64,000 nt of DNA. Origin: Natronobeatus ordinarius. Lineage in GTDB: Archaea > Halobacteriota > Halobacteria > Halobacteriales > Natrialbaceae. The stretch is from positions 62,001 to 126,000 of the forward strand of contig NZ_CP101457.1 of the NCBI RefSeq assembly GCF_024362485.1, written 5' to 3'. Below are positions 25,343 through 33,768 of this stretch, in pieces (position 1 is the first letter of the stretch; each line of letters begins with the position of its first letter). The translations under genes and the position numbers were made by a program. Under the pieces are notes generated by a model, which did not search any database, had not been told where the DNA came from, and was given only the letters and a program-made list of their open reading frames with translations.

Positions 25343-25678
25343 CTATTCCGCTGGCACCGCTACGAGGTGTTCCTCGAGGTCGCGCGTCCAGTACGTGGCG
25401 GGCCCACTGGGGCTACAGCAAGCACAAAGCTGTAGCGGCCCCTCGAGATGGCCGAGTTCCACGCGGAACCGGGTGAGCGCTGCGAGCGTGTCAACGACGA
25501 GTCCACACCCGTCGCAAGCGTGGTGATCGCGCTCATCGGGATCGGGTTGCGCCTGAATTGCACAGTCGACACAGATCTGGTGGGTGACCCGCTCTTCTTT
25601 CCCCCAGGTGTGTGCTTCACCAGCGTCAGCACCGGGCAGCGCCTCACAGAAGGCACACCCGGAGAGTGTCTGCTGCAT
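25343..25678 (-). CDS. Cysteine-rich zinc protein (111 aa)
   Basis: Begins MQQTLSGCAFCEALPGADAG. Several CxxC pairs (CAFC, CVDC, CDGC, CACC) suggest two or three zinc sites. Its ATG overlaps the stop of the upstream gene (TGATG), so the two are coupled. Function unknown. Confidence 0.65.
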   Translation of the reverse strand: MQQTLSGCAFCEALPGADAGEAHTWGKEERVTHQICVDCAIQAQPDPDERDHHACDGCGLVVDTLAALTRFRVELGHLEGPLQLCACCSPSGPATYWTRDLEEHLVAVPAE

Positions 25679-25968
25679 CAGGCCGTCTCCTCGCTGGCGT
25701 CGCAAGCGGCTGTCCAGCCTTTGTGGAAGACAGCAAGCTGGGTAATCGATTCGAACGCTTCACTACTGGGTTCGTGGACGAGCACGCGCTTTTCAGCGAT
25801 TGGGATGACGATACCCGCGTCGACGAGCTCATTGACCAAGTTACGGGCCTCCGAATCGTCCATGTCCGCCGTCCCAACGCGGGCGGCGTCTTGATCTTGG
25901 GCGAGGAGTTCGGCCTCGAACTGTTCGTAGTCGGCACTCGTGTCGTCGTTGAGTTCGGGTTTAGACAT
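25678..25968 (-). CDS. Small acidic accessory protein (96 aa)
   Basis: Begins MSKPELNDDTSADYEQFEAE. Contains ARNLVNELVDAGIVIPIAEK, similar in pattern to a small winged helix. The start at 25968 sits 38 nt from the leader element. First gene of a coupled pair with the Cys-rich protein. Confidence 0.6.
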   Translation of the reverse strand: MSKPELNDDTSADYEQFEAELLAQDQDAARVGTADMDDSEARNLVNELVDAGIVIPIAEKRVLVHEPSSEAFESITQLAVFHKGWTAACDASEETA

Positions 25969-25993
25969 GAGAATTCCATCGAGCACGCTAACG

Positions 25994-26022
25994 CGCGCTC
26001 CACGCCTTCTGGCGCAGAAAAA
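25994..26022 (-). promoter_or_regulatory. Conserved leader hairpin, copy 9
   Basis: On the gene strand it reads GTTTTTCTGCGCCAGAAGGC followed by GTGGAGCGCG. The spacing to ATG 25968 is 38 nt. Confidence 0.65.
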
Positions 26023-26243
26023 CAGGCTATCGCGAGTGTCCTGTTCGTCCTACACGATTCATGGCCTGACCGTCGATGACGTCACAAACCAAGCCAGAAC
26101 ACGTCGTGATGGTTGTTTGGTCATAGGGCGTCGTCACTGGATAGTAAAACAGCCGTCGATGAGCATGTCATAGAATCAATTCATATTTCCAGAGTGTCAT
26201 AGAGTGCTTCTCACAGGATTCGAAAACGAACAGTACAGGGCCT

Positions 26244-26504
26244 CTATTGAGTACACTTAGCCGGCACTAAATCCCGCTGCCGGAATGAAACGGGTATCTG
26301 TTCATCCGTCTCTACGTCTCGAAGAGTGTACGAATAGGTATCTATGCCCCGTCCAGTTTCTTTACCGAGGTCATCTGTGAGAATTTCAACAACTTCACAA
26401 ACCACACCGTGATACCGGGAATCAGGATCGTCAGCTCCGATGTAGATCTGCACCCGTTCGCCGACAGAGTACGGCTCGCTTGCTGGTTGTGGGATGTCTT
26501 CCAT
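26244..26504 (-). CDS. Conserved haloarchaeal beta-barrel-like protein (86 aa)
   Basis: Begins MEDIPQPASEPYSVGERVQI and continues YHGVVCEVVEILTDDLGKET, then PVSFRQRDLVPA. A strand-rich, SH3-like pattern (GERVQIYIG, HGVVCEVVEI, SYTLRDVE). I recognise it as a widespread small haloarchaeal protein of unknown function. Monocistronic. Confidence 0.7.
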   Translation of the reverse strand: MEDIPQPASEPYSVGERVQIYIGADDPDSRYHGVVCEVVEILTDDLGKETGRGIDTYSYTLRDVETDEQIPVSFRQRDLVPAKCTQ

Positions 26505-26627
26505 TTATTTGTGATGAGTCGACAAGCTCTATCAGTCCATCGCTACGTTCGCATCCTTCCTGGCCGCTGTGAACGATTTTATGACACGCTAGTCGATAGC
26601 TAACGAGGCGCTAAGAATCCTGTTGAG

Positions 26628-26819
26628 TCACTCGTCTTCAAGCGCTGCGTAGATCTCTGCGTGGCGGCGTCCGTCAAGTTTCCCCATCTCGAGGGCGATC
26701 TCGTGACGTTCGGCGTCGCTCTCGGCCGCCTGATACCGCTCGTACAGTCGGCGGACTTCTTCGTCGACCGTTGCCGAGGAATCGGTGCTGGACGCCATCT
26801 CTGTATTGAACGTACTCAT
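26628..26819 (-). CDS. Small helical protein downstream of doc (63 aa)
   Basis: Begins MSTFNTEMASSTDSSATVDE. One long amphipathic stretch follows (EVRRLYERYQAAESDAERHE, IALEMGKLDGRR). It lies 12 nt after the Doc stop and is probably cotranscribed. It could be an accessory or second antitoxin. Confidence 0.55.
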   Translation of the reverse strand: MSTFNTEMASSTDSSATVDEEVRRLYERYQAAESDAERHEIALEMGKLDGRRHAEIYAALEDE

Positions 26820-26831
26820 TGTGTCCCTTTA

Positions 26832-27230
26832 TCAGTTGCGACGAGCACACGCTCGGAAGTAAATCACTGCGGTTTCAGTGTCGACAGCGGCTTCATCGGT
26901 CGCAAAGCGGTGCAGTAAGGCCCGAATTTCGTCGCCGTAGTCGAACGTGTGTCCGTTCAGCATGTAGAAGACAACCACCGTTCGGAGTGCAGTCCGCTTG
27001 TTCCCGTCGACGAAGGGATGATCTGCAACGAGAAGACGCATCAGATGCACCGCTTTTTCATGCAGTGTCTGTGGAACCTCTCCAAAGTATCCTTCAGAGA
27101 CGTACTGCACTGCAGATTCGATTGCGTCCTCCGATCGAATTCCGGGTTCTGTGGCGTCACCTTCTTCAACGATCTGCTCGTGGAGATCGAGAACGAGCTC
27201 GACCGAAGGATACGCGACGTCGTCAGTCAC
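26832..27230 (-). CDS. doc: Doc/Fic-family toxin (death-on-curing)
   Basis: 132 aa. Carries the Fic/Doc signature HPFVDGNKRTALRTVVVF (HxFxxGNKRTA), with PSVELVLDLHEQIVEEG at the N-terminus as in Doc. Doc proteins phosphorylate EF-Tu in bacteria; the archaeal target is not established. Full length for the family, with the catalytic His, the phosphate-binding GNK and the Arg all present. Downstream of the likely antitoxin gene. Confidence 0.85.
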   Translation of the reverse strand: MTDDVAYPSVELVLDLHEQIVEEGDATEPGIRSEDAIESAVQYVSEGYFGEVPQTLHEKAVHLMRLLVADHPFVDGNKRTALRTVVVFYMLNGHTFDYGDEIRALLHRFATDEAAVDTETAVIYFRACARRN

Positions 27231-27278
27231 ATTCGAGACTCTCGCGCGCTAGCCAATAGTCGTTTCTTCCTTGCAGCG

Positions 27279-27488
27279 TCACTCGCCGTACGTATCTTTC
27301 TTGGCGGTCGGTACTGGCGTGTTGTTGGCGGGCACGTTCGTAGCGTGCTCTTCCTCGCGGGCAGTCGCCCAATCGGCAAGATCACTGTAGACGTCGTCGA
27401 GTGTCCAGTCGTCGCTTGTTTCGACATCGTCACCGCGAAACGCGTCCTTGACCGAGGAAACATCATCTGGAGACTCGCTGTTGGACAT
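27279..27488 (-). CDS. Likely Doc antitoxin (69 aa)
   Basis: Begins MSNSESPDDVSSVKDAFRGD. It is acidic, with a disordered C-terminus (EEEHATNVPANNTPVPTAKK). It is placed directly upstream of doc, where the antitoxin normally sits. The frame extends to 27542, but the ATG at 27488 gives the coding-like part. The family is not certain. Confidence 0.55.
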   Translation of the reverse strand: MSNSESPDDVSSVKDAFRGDDVETSDDWTLDDVYSDLADWATAREEEHATNVPANNTPVPTAKKDTYGE

Positions 27489-27579
27489 ACTCGTTCTTGC
27501 GTGGCTGTCGATGTAGGCCTTGCTTCGAGGAATCGTTCCCACTGTAGTGCAGACTGGAATGCCTCCATCATCAACTAGA

Positions 27580-27623
27580 CTTAACCAACAACAGGCGTGG
27601 TAATTGGGTTCGTGTTGGTTAAG
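27580..27623. repeat. Inverted repeat CTTAACCAACA / TGTTGGTTAAG
   Basis: Perfect 11 bp arms, 22-base spacer. Third copy of the TTAACCAAC/GTTGGTTAA element. It lies between the doc locus promoter and the 3' end of the gene at 27627. Confidence 0.85.
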
Positions 27624-27626
27624 AAT

Positions 27627-28070
27627 CTACTTTTGAACTCGAAGTTCCCGAACTGGTTTCACCTGGAATCTATCTTGAGCGGTGACGACGTCATTCTGAC
27701 CTACCTCATCGACCAGTGACGACCGCTGTGAGAGGCGATTGACCAGCTCGTCGCGAACTGCTTTGCGGCTAACTGTTGCTTCGTGCCAACCGAGTCGTTC
27801 GTCGAGATACCGCTTCTTGAATTCCTCACCGACGTCGTCGACGGCGATGAACTGTGTTCGCTTCACTCCTGCAACACTAGTCGAGACGAACTCCGCACCA
27901 ACTTCTTCGTGGGTGAGTTCGACGAGTGCACACTCGACGAGTGAGACGATGGCAGTCGGACTTCTGGTATGTGGGAGCGTCAGCTCGAGATCTGCCCACG
28001 GTTCTTCGCTCGGTTGTTTAGTTTGCTCACCAGGTGGTCGTGATCGCTGTTGCTCGTGTTCTGAAGACAT
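27627..28070 (-). CDS. Hypothetical accessory protein (147 aa)
   Basis: Begins MSSEHEQQRSRPPGEQTKQP, a disordered polar N-terminus. A folded part follows (IVSLVECALVELTHEEVGAE, GVKRTQFIAVDDVGEEFKKR), ending in strands (VVTAQDRFQVKPVRELRVQ). The start at 28070 is supported by 36 nt spacing to the leader. No family recognised. Confidence 0.6.
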   Translation of the reverse strand: MSSEHEQQRSRPPGEQTKQPSEEPWADLELTLPHTRSPTAIVSLVECALVELTHEEVGAEFVSTSVAGVKRTQFIAVDDVGEEFKKRYLDERLGWHEATVSRKAVRDELVNRLSQRSSLVDEVGQNDVVTAQDRFQVKPVRELRVQK

Positions 28071-28093
28071 GGTTGTTGAGTGGGCGCTCACTG

Positions 28094-28125
28094 CGCCTCC
28101 TCACCCCTCCTGGGGGTGAGAAACC
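28094..28125 (-). promoter_or_regulatory. Conserved leader hairpin, copy 10
   Basis: On the gene strand it reads GGTTTCTCACCCCCAGGAGG followed by GGTGAGGAGGCG. The stem CTCACCCC-CAGG-AGGGGTGAG is nearly perfect. GGGTGAGG is 36 nt from ATG 28070. Confidence 0.65.
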
Positions 28126-28850
28126 CCACCGCGAATCGCGTCACTATCCAATGAGTGACTTCTGATATATTTGCTATAGACGCTCGTCGTCTGACGGCCC
28201 CTTGGCCGGAGAGAGCCAGCGGCATTTGCACTGTTGTACCCTAGCCTTCCTTTGGATAATCCTTGAGGTGCAGAGAGTGACGTAACAGATTTAGATTAGA
28301 CAAGAGAGCCGTCGGGCAGTTCTCAGACGGTAATTATGACCTCGACGAACTCCAAGACACGGCTGTCTGGGATAATTTTGCTTGACGAGGTGGTGAGAGG
28401 CCCGAATTCGAGAGAATTGATCTCAAATCTTGGGCGATACTCGACAACAGCGAATCCCAGCAGTTGACGGTAGTTCGTTGTGACTCGTGGAGAATTCACC
28501 CACTTAGGTAGAAAACAGACGATACAGGGCCTGAAAAGTGCATGACGGGGATTCTGATCTCTTTGAACCGCACCTCCCATAAAATATATAGCAATTATGG
28601 TAGTTTTCTCACGGATGACGAAGCGCGACGACTAATCGACCAGTCTAAAACGATAGCCAGTCTTCCACAGGATCTTCATTCAAGAAGAAACCTTCTCCGT
28701 CAGGAAAAAGCAGGTTCGAGCCAATCCTAGTATCGAAGCCGGCCAGACCTACCATCTACTGAAGCTTTCAATAGAGCCGACGGACTGCTTCAATCTTGGC
28801 CTGTGAAGGGCCCATACGGACTTTTCAGTCGGCCCGTCCAAGGACACGGT
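28126..28850. other. Intergenic boundary region, no convincing gene
   Basis: About 725 bp separate the accessory region from the regulator block. Two frames (28323-28580 minus, 28542-28730 plus) are open but lack acidic haloarchaeal character. AT-rich patches occur (ATATATTTGC near 28164, AAAATATATAGC near 28580). It looks like decayed sequence plus the promoter of the Lrp-like gene. Confidence 0.5.
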
Positions 28851-29348
28851 ATGGACGACGTTCAAATCGACGACGTGGACCGGAGCATCCTGCACCAACT
28901 CCAACTCAACGCCCGCCAGACCGATACGGAGATCGCCGAGAAGGTGGATGTGACCTCCACGACGGTCCGGAATCGCCTCGACAAACTCGAAGATGGGGGC
29001 GTGATTCGGGGCTATCACCCCGAGATCAACTACGAGCGAGCGGGCTACCCCCTCCACGTCATGTTTGTCTGCACGGTCAACCCGAATAAGCTGGAAACAA
29101 TGGCCGAACAGATCCTCGACGTTCGCGGTGTAGTGACCACTCGTGATTTGCTTGGGGGCGAACGGAATGTCCACATCGAGGTCGTCGCCGACACGGTCAG
29201 GGAGATCGAAGAGATCCGCAACGAACTGGCGGATTTGGGCCTGACGATCAACAGTTCTGAGATCATCTCCGAGACACAGGTCCAGTCATGGGACCACTTC
29301 TATCCACGGCCGGCCCCCGACGCGCGCCAGGACGACACCGACGATTGA
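28851..29348 (+). CDS. Lrp/AsnC-family transcription regulator
   Basis: 165 aa from ATG 28851. N-terminal HTH: VDRSILHQLQLNARQTDTEI, then VDVTSTTVRNRLDKLEDGGV. The RAM-like C-terminal domain has YPLHVMFVCTVNPNKL, VRGVVTTRDLLGGERNVHIE and VVADTVREIEEIRNELADLG. Such regulators sense amino acids or other small molecules. The C-terminal tail is acidic. Confidence 0.85.
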   Translation: MDDVQIDDVDRSILHQLQLNARQTDTEIAEKVDVTSTTVRNRLDKLEDGGVIRGYHPEINYERAGYPLHVMFVCTVNPNKLETMAEQILDVRGVVTTRDLLGGERNVHIEVVADTVREIEEIRNELADLGLTINSSEIISETQVQSWDHFYPRPAPDARQDDTDD

Positions 29349-29487
29349 CCGGTCACCGATCAAGGATAGCCGGGGAATTGGTTGAGAATCTCAAATCCAC
29401 TCGTGTTTATAGCTCTCTCGCCCACATTTCTGCTTCAATATATCCACCGATAATTGATTTCGATTGGATTTTTCAATTATAGCAATT

Positions 29488-29501
29488 TTATTATAAAAAG
29501 G
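29488..29501 (+). promoter_or_regulatory. AT-rich TATA region before DUF7344 gene
   Basis: TTTTATTATAAAAAGG lies ~35-40 bp before ATG 29532, within a long AT-rich run unusual for this GC-rich window. Confidence 0.45.
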
Positions 29502-29531
29502 AGTTATTCGTTAGTACGTCCTCGCCACAGT

Positions 29532-29888
29532 ATGGCCCAGTCAACCGAGGCGGTAACCAATACCTTCCGCATTTTGGCAGATCCCGTTCGTCGGTACGTC
29601 CTGTACTACCTCGACGAGCAGGAGACTCCCGTCTCCCTCGACCGCCTCGCCACTCGGGTTGCTGCCTGGCACACCGACAGCGACCCGGGCGCCGTCGACG
29701 ACGCCACCCTCACCGAGATGCGCACAGCCCTGTATCACGTTCACCTGCCCAAATTCTCCGAGGCAGGCTATATCGCGTGGGATACGGACTCCCGCACGAT
29801 TCGGCGGGGACCCAGCTTCGACGAGAACGCGTCGTTATTCCGGTTTGTGGCCGACCACGAAGACGTACTGCCCGCGGGATGGCCGTAA
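29532..29888 (+). CDS. DUF7344-type winged-helix regulator
   Basis: 118 aa. FRILADPVRRYVLYYLDEQE starts the winged helix. Then LDRLATRVAAW, the signature LYHVHLPKFSEAGYIAWDTD and RTIRRGPSFDENASLFRFV. DUF7344 proteins are haloarchaeal HTH regulators. Two more copies are nearby (32307, 36826). Confidence 0.8.
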   Translation: MAQSTEAVTNTFRILADPVRRYVLYYLDEQETPVSLDRLATRVAAWHTDSDPGAVDDATLTEMRTALYHVHLPKFSEAGYIAWDTDSRTIRRGPSFDENASLFRFVADHEDVLPAGWP

Positions 29889-29892
29889 CCCA

Positions 29893-30123
29893 ATGAGCCG
29901 GCGTCTCCACACGTGGCTCTCCCGACTCAGTGGGCGCACACAGGCCGAGACACTGCCCACTCGAGACGACTCCGAAGACGAAGTCACCACGGCCCTGTTT
30001 TCGTGTCCTGTCTGTGAGAGGACGTACATCAGCAAAGCAATGGACGCCTGCTCGAAGTGTGGAGAATCAGTCACCCAAATCCCGTGCGAGCGTGAATTAG
30101 CCCTCTCAACCAGTCGAACATGA
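29893..30123 (+). CDS. Small zinc-ribbon protein (76 aa)
   Basis: Begins MSRRLHTWLSRLSGRTQAET. Zinc ribbon CPVCERTYISKAMDACSKCG in the C-terminal half. It starts 4 nt after the preceding stop and ends 12 nt before the TrmB gene, so it is probably in the same operon. Confidence 0.7.
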   Translation: MSRRLHTWLSRLSGRTQAETLPTRDDSEDEVTTALFSCPVCERTYISKAMDACSKCGESVTQIPCERELALSTSRT

Positions 30124-30135
30124 CAGGACCACCTA

Positions 30136-30954
30136 ATGACCGCTGAGCAACGTATCGCCGAGACGGTGAGTCTGTTGCAGGACCTCGGACTGAAGGAGTA
30201 CGAGGCGCGGTGTCTCGTGACATTGACGCAACTCTCGACGGGGACCGCCAAGGAAATCAGCGAGATCTCCGAGGTCCCTAGGACCCGGGTGTACGACGCC
30301 GTCCGGGTGCTGGAGTCAAAGGGGTTGGTCGCAGTGCAGCACTCGAATCCCCAGCGGTTTCGCGCGGTCAGCATCGAGGAGGCAACCGCGACCTTGCGGC
30401 AGCAGTACGACACGCGGATCGACACCCTCCAGTCACACCTCGAAGCGCTCGATCTCCAACCGGAGGTCGACGACAGCGACCGAATGCAGGAGGTATGGAC
30501 GCTGTCCGGCCACGACGGCATCGAGGCCCGGACACACACGCTGCTGGAGGACGCCGACTCGGAGATCGTCCTGCTGGTCGTCGAGGAGGAACTTCTGACG
30601 GAGGCGTTGTACGAGCGGCTCCACGACGCGGTTGACCGCGGCGTCGACGTGATCATCGGTGGCGAGACGGATGCGATCATCGCCAAGCTCGGTACCGAGC
30701 TTCCATCCGTGAAGGTGTTCGAAACCGAACTGGACTGGCTCTTGGGGCCCGAGACCGACGACGAGGTTGCCATCAGCCGCCTGCTGTTGGTCGACCGCAC
30801 GACGTTGCTGGTCACTTCCTTCTACCCGGACGCCGACCACGACGACTCACACGAGCAGGCGATCTTCGCCAACGGCCTGGAGAACGGTATCGTCGTCCTC
30901 CTGCGCCGGATAATCTCCTCGGGGCTGCTCCCCCTGGCGGACCCGACGAGGTAG
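30136..30954 (+). CDS. TrmB-family transcription regulator
   Basis: 272 aa. N-terminal wHTH of TrmB type: LQDLGLKEYEARCLVTLTQL, then EISEVPRTRVYDAVRVLESK, GLVAVQHSNPQRFRAVSIEE. A coiled coil follows (YDTRIDTLQSHLEALD). The C-terminal domain (EIVLLVVEEELLTEALYERL, DAVDRGVDVIIGGETDAIIA) resembles the PLD-like TrmB effector domain. TrmB proteins commonly sense sugars. Confidence 0.85.
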   Translation: MTAEQRIAETVSLLQDLGLKEYEARCLVTLTQLSTGTAKEISEISEVPRTRVYDAVRVLESKGLVAVQHSNPQRFRAVSIEEATATLRQQYDTRIDTLQSHLEALDLQPEVDDSDRMQEVWTLSGHDGIEARTHTLLEDADSEIVLLVVEEELLTEALYERLHDAVDRGVDVIIGGETDAIIAKLGTELPSVKVFETELDWLLGPETDDEVAISRLLLVDRTTLLVTSFYPDADHDDSHEQAIFANGLENGIVVLLRRIISSGLLPLADPTR

Positions 30955-31082
30955 CCAGGCAGCGGCTCCCAGGCCAGACTGCACGAACAGCGTGCTGACT
31001 ACAGGAAATAGACTAACTATTGGGAGTCCCCCAAGGGCGCAGTAGCGAGCAATCCAAAAGGGTGACGCGCTAGTTATCCAGT

Positions 31083-31733
31083 ATGACAATCGAAGCCTCA
31101 TTCACCGTAAAGCAAGCAGATTTCCCGTTGAGCGCTGTGTTTGAGCAGTTGACGGATGTCACGATCGAGTTAGATCGTATCGTGCCGACGGGCGAAGCGG
31201 TTATCCCGTACTTTTGGATTTCTGCTGATGACACAAATAAACTCACGACAGATCTGAGTGCTGATATCGGGATCGATCAGGTCAAAGTAATCGACCAAGT
31301 GGAGAAACAGATGTTCGTCCGTATCGACTGGAATCTCGCTCACGAGAGCATTCTCACGGCAATCGTAAACACTGATATCACGCTTCTTTCGGGCATCGGC
31401 AAGGGAAAACAGTGGACCTTTGAAGTCCGGGCAAGCGAGCAACAAGACCTCTCCGACTTCCAGACATACTGCCAAGACCACGACATTCCGATCGAGTTGA
31501 CTGAACTACACGCGATTTCCTCGCTCAGGTCCGACCGGGAATACGACCTCACCGATGGGCAACGGGATGCGCTGATAATGGCGTATTCGAACGGATACTT
31601 TGACTCGCCACGAGACGCCACGCAAGACGATCTCGCAGCCGAACTCGGGATTACCCGGCAGGCGGTTTCATCCCGATTACAGCGCGGTATGCGACGCCTC
31701 GTAGCAAGCACTCTCATCACTCCCGAGGAGTAG
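31083..31733 (+). CDS. Bacterio-opsin-activator-type HTH regulator
   Basis: 216 aa. The C-terminal HTH-10 domain reads LTDGQRDALIMAYSNGYFDS, then PRDATQDDLAAELGITRQAV, SSRLQRGMRRLVASTL. The N-terminal ~140 residues are a strand-rich sensing domain without a GAF or PAS signature I can name. Single gene. Confidence 0.85.
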   Translation: MTIEASFTVKQADFPLSAVFEQLTDVTIELDRIVPTGEAVIPYFWISADDTNKLTTDLSADIGIDQVKVIDQVEKQMFVRIDWNLAHESILTAIVNTDITLLSGIGKGKQWTFEVRASEQQDLSDFQTYCQDHDIPIELTELHAISSLRSDREYDLTDGQRDALIMAYSNGYFDSPRDATQDDLAAELGITRQAVSSRLQRGMRRLVASTLITPEE

Positions 31734-31810
31734 ACGCCGACCCTCCGTATAAAAACGTGTTGCGCGAGCAAAATCCAGACTCAACCCCGTAGATAGCCTT
31801 TGTTCGGGTG

Positions 31811-32152
31811 ATGGAACCGTCTCAACCCTTGGCCGCGAACCCGGAGATCGCAGAGTCACTGAGCCCAATTGAATTCGATGTGGAGAGTGAATGTTTCCAA
31901 GCGACGTACGACAGCACCCGCGATGCGACAAGTCTAGCGGTCGTTGCAGTTGTTGCGACCGCCCGTGGGGAAGACCCGCTGGCCTTGACACCGCTTCAGA
32001 CCGTTATTGACACAGAGGCATTTGACAACCTGACGACGGAGTCAGCTACCGGTCTCGGAAACTGTGACAGCATTTCCTTCAGGTATGACGGGTTCGAGAT
32101 CACGGTCACGAGTGAGGGAGTTATCGAGGCAGCCCCTATCGAGAACGCATAA
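31811..32152 (+). CDS. HalOD1 output-domain protein (113 aa)
   Basis: Begins MEPSQPLAANPEIAESLSPI. The domain pattern is ATSLAVVAVVATARGEDPLA, LTPLQTVIDTEAFDNL, then DSISFRYDGFEITVTSEGVI. HalOD1 is a haloarchaeal signal-output domain, here standing alone. Confidence 0.8.
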   Translation: MEPSQPLAANPEIAESLSPIEFDVESECFQATYDSTRDATSLAVVAVVATARGEDPLALTPLQTVIDTEAFDNLTTESATGLGNCDSISFRYDGFEITVTSEGVIEAAPIENA

Positions 32153-32306
32153 TCGATACCGATGCTTCCGTATCGCAGTGTGTGTGCTTGCTGTGAAACC
32201 CTCCGAATGGGCCGGAAACGGACGCCTGATACTGCAGACGTTCCGTATCAGGACACGTACTCGGAGTGTGGGTGCGAGAATTTCGAGAGTAGAGGGACGA
32301 CTGGAG

Positions 32307-32606
32307 ATGAGTGAGCAGGTTGCTTCGAGTCGTGAGGACTTCCAGACAGCGCTACGAAAGCAACAAGAACGAGTGGTAGCTGCCCTCGCAGCAGAGGAGA
32401 TGATAGATGCAACGCCGATTGTTCGGGATGATGAAACTCTCTCCTGCGAGGAGTACGTCACGCTCGTGTATGAACTCCACCACGTCCATCTGCCCGAGTT
32501 ACAGGCTGCGGGGGTGATTGAATTTGATCGACGCGAAGACATAGTGTACCGAGGAGAACGCTTTGACAAGGCCCATCCGAGACTCAAATACGGTCGTGAC
32601 CGGTGA
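32307..32606 (+). CDS. DUF7344-like protein (99 aa), short
   Basis: Begins MSEQVASSREDFQTALRKQQ. It keeps the signature LVYELHHVHLPELQAAGVIE and REDIVYRGERFDKAHPRL but has a shortened or atypical N-terminal HTH. May be a truncated regulator. The frame is open upstream to 32064 without coding character. Confidence 0.65.
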   Translation: MSEQVASSREDFQTALRKQQERVVAALAAEEMIDATPIVRDDETLSCEEYVTLVYELHHVHLPELQAAGVIEFDRREDIVYRGERFDKAHPRLKYGRDR

Positions 32607-32860
32607 GACACTACAGGTCGCAAGTCTCCTACTCGATGGTCCCGGTTCACTAGTAAAATTGAGGGAACGGTAAACACCAGAATAGGTCGATTCACGGGTA
32701 TCGCATCTGACCAGCGTTCGAATGAGTTGACCGTCACTCTGGTCAACCATCTGCATTAATCGAGGGAGCGAACTCAATTGAACTGCATAGTTACTCCGTT
32801 CGGACCGGTATATGCCAGCAAACGAGCCATACCCGTGTTCGGGATAATACCCGTAAGAAT

Positions 32861-33712
32861 ATGGACAGAGATTTCGGTCCGCTCGACGTGACCGTTCGGG
32901 GACCGGGCGAGCCCGAGGTGGTGGTCGTCGCCGGCGTACATGGCGACGAGCGGAGCGGTATCCGCGCGGTGAACCGCCTGCGCGAGGCCGACCTCGACCT
33001 GCAACGAAGCGTTGCGTTCGTCCTCGCCAACCCGGAGGCAATCGAGGCCGGCAAGCGCTACCTCGACTCGGATCTCAACCGGGTCTTTCCCGGCGATCCG
33101 GACGGCGACCGAGAGGAACGGATCGCCGCTCGACTCTGTGAGTTCGTCGAGGGACGCGTGACGCTTTCGTTACACGGAACCGACGCGGAACCGACGCCGT
33201 TCGCGCTGATACACAGCGCCCAGGAGCGTGAGTTCGAACTGGCCTCGCAACTGCCCGTGCCGCACATCGTCGATCACTGGGGGGTAAACGAGGAGACGAT
33301 CACGACGTGTGGGTTCACCGTCGAAATCGAACTCGCCGCAGCAAATACCGATGAGATCGCTGACGCAGCCGAACAGCAGGCACGCTCGTTTCTCGATCGA
33401 GTGGACGCGCTCCCCGGCGACCCACCCGCTGTGGATTCGGCGTACTTCCACATGGACGAGCCCGTTCCGAAGCCCGGCGGCTCTTCCTACGAGGTACACG
33501 TCGAAAACTTCGAACGCGTTCCGGAAGGGGCCGTCTACGCGAGCGTGGACGGACGGGAACTGACTGCCGACGAGGCGTTCTGGCCGATCATGCTGTCCGC
33601 GGAGGGCTCCGAGGACATCTTTGGCTATCGAGGACAGAAAATCGGCGAGTCGCTGGACGACGTCCGGGAGACGTGGATCGGTGCAGAGCGAGATCCGCGG
33701 GATTCCGAGTAG
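32861..33712 (+). CDS. Succinylglutamate desuccinylase/aspartoacylase-family deacylase
   Basis: 283 aa. Zinc-site motifs of the M14-like family: VVVVAGVHGDERSGIRAVNR (HGDE, first His and Glu), DLNRVFPGDPDGDREE (NR-x-FPG), and LSLHGT (third His). A probable catalytic Glu lies in FTVEIELA. It likely hydrolyses an N-acyl amino acid. Substrate unknown. Confidence 0.85.
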   Translation: MDRDFGPLDVTVRGPGEPEVVVVAGVHGDERSGIRAVNRLREADLDLQRSVAFVLANPEAIEAGKRYLDSDLNRVFPGDPDGDREERIAARLCEFVEGRVTLSLHGTDAEPTPFALIHSAQEREFELASQLPVPHIVDHWGVNEETITTCGFTVEIELAAANTDEIADAAEQQARSFLDRVDALPGDPPAVDSAYFHMDEPVPKPGGSSYEVHVENFERVPEGAVYASVDGRELTADEAFWPIMLSAEGSEDIFGYRGQKIGESLDDVRETWIGAERDPRDSE

Positions 33713-33768
33713 TGCCTACACGCTGATCGCACGTCGGGCAAAAAGTGGAACTCGTCGGTGCCAGCGAT

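Noticed and set aside
3665-27623. Integron attC sites
   Set aside because: The TTAACCAAC arms superficially resemble core sites, but the inner boxes of attC are absent and the recombinase here is not an IntI type.
1564-28125. Leader hairpins as intrinsic terminators
   Set aside because: The T-run precedes the hairpin on the gene strand; on the other strand the stem is followed by A, not T. Most copies are directly upstream of starts.
28323-28730. Two overlapping short frames between the accessory and regulator regions
   Set aside because: No acidic bias, no recognisable motif, poor start context.
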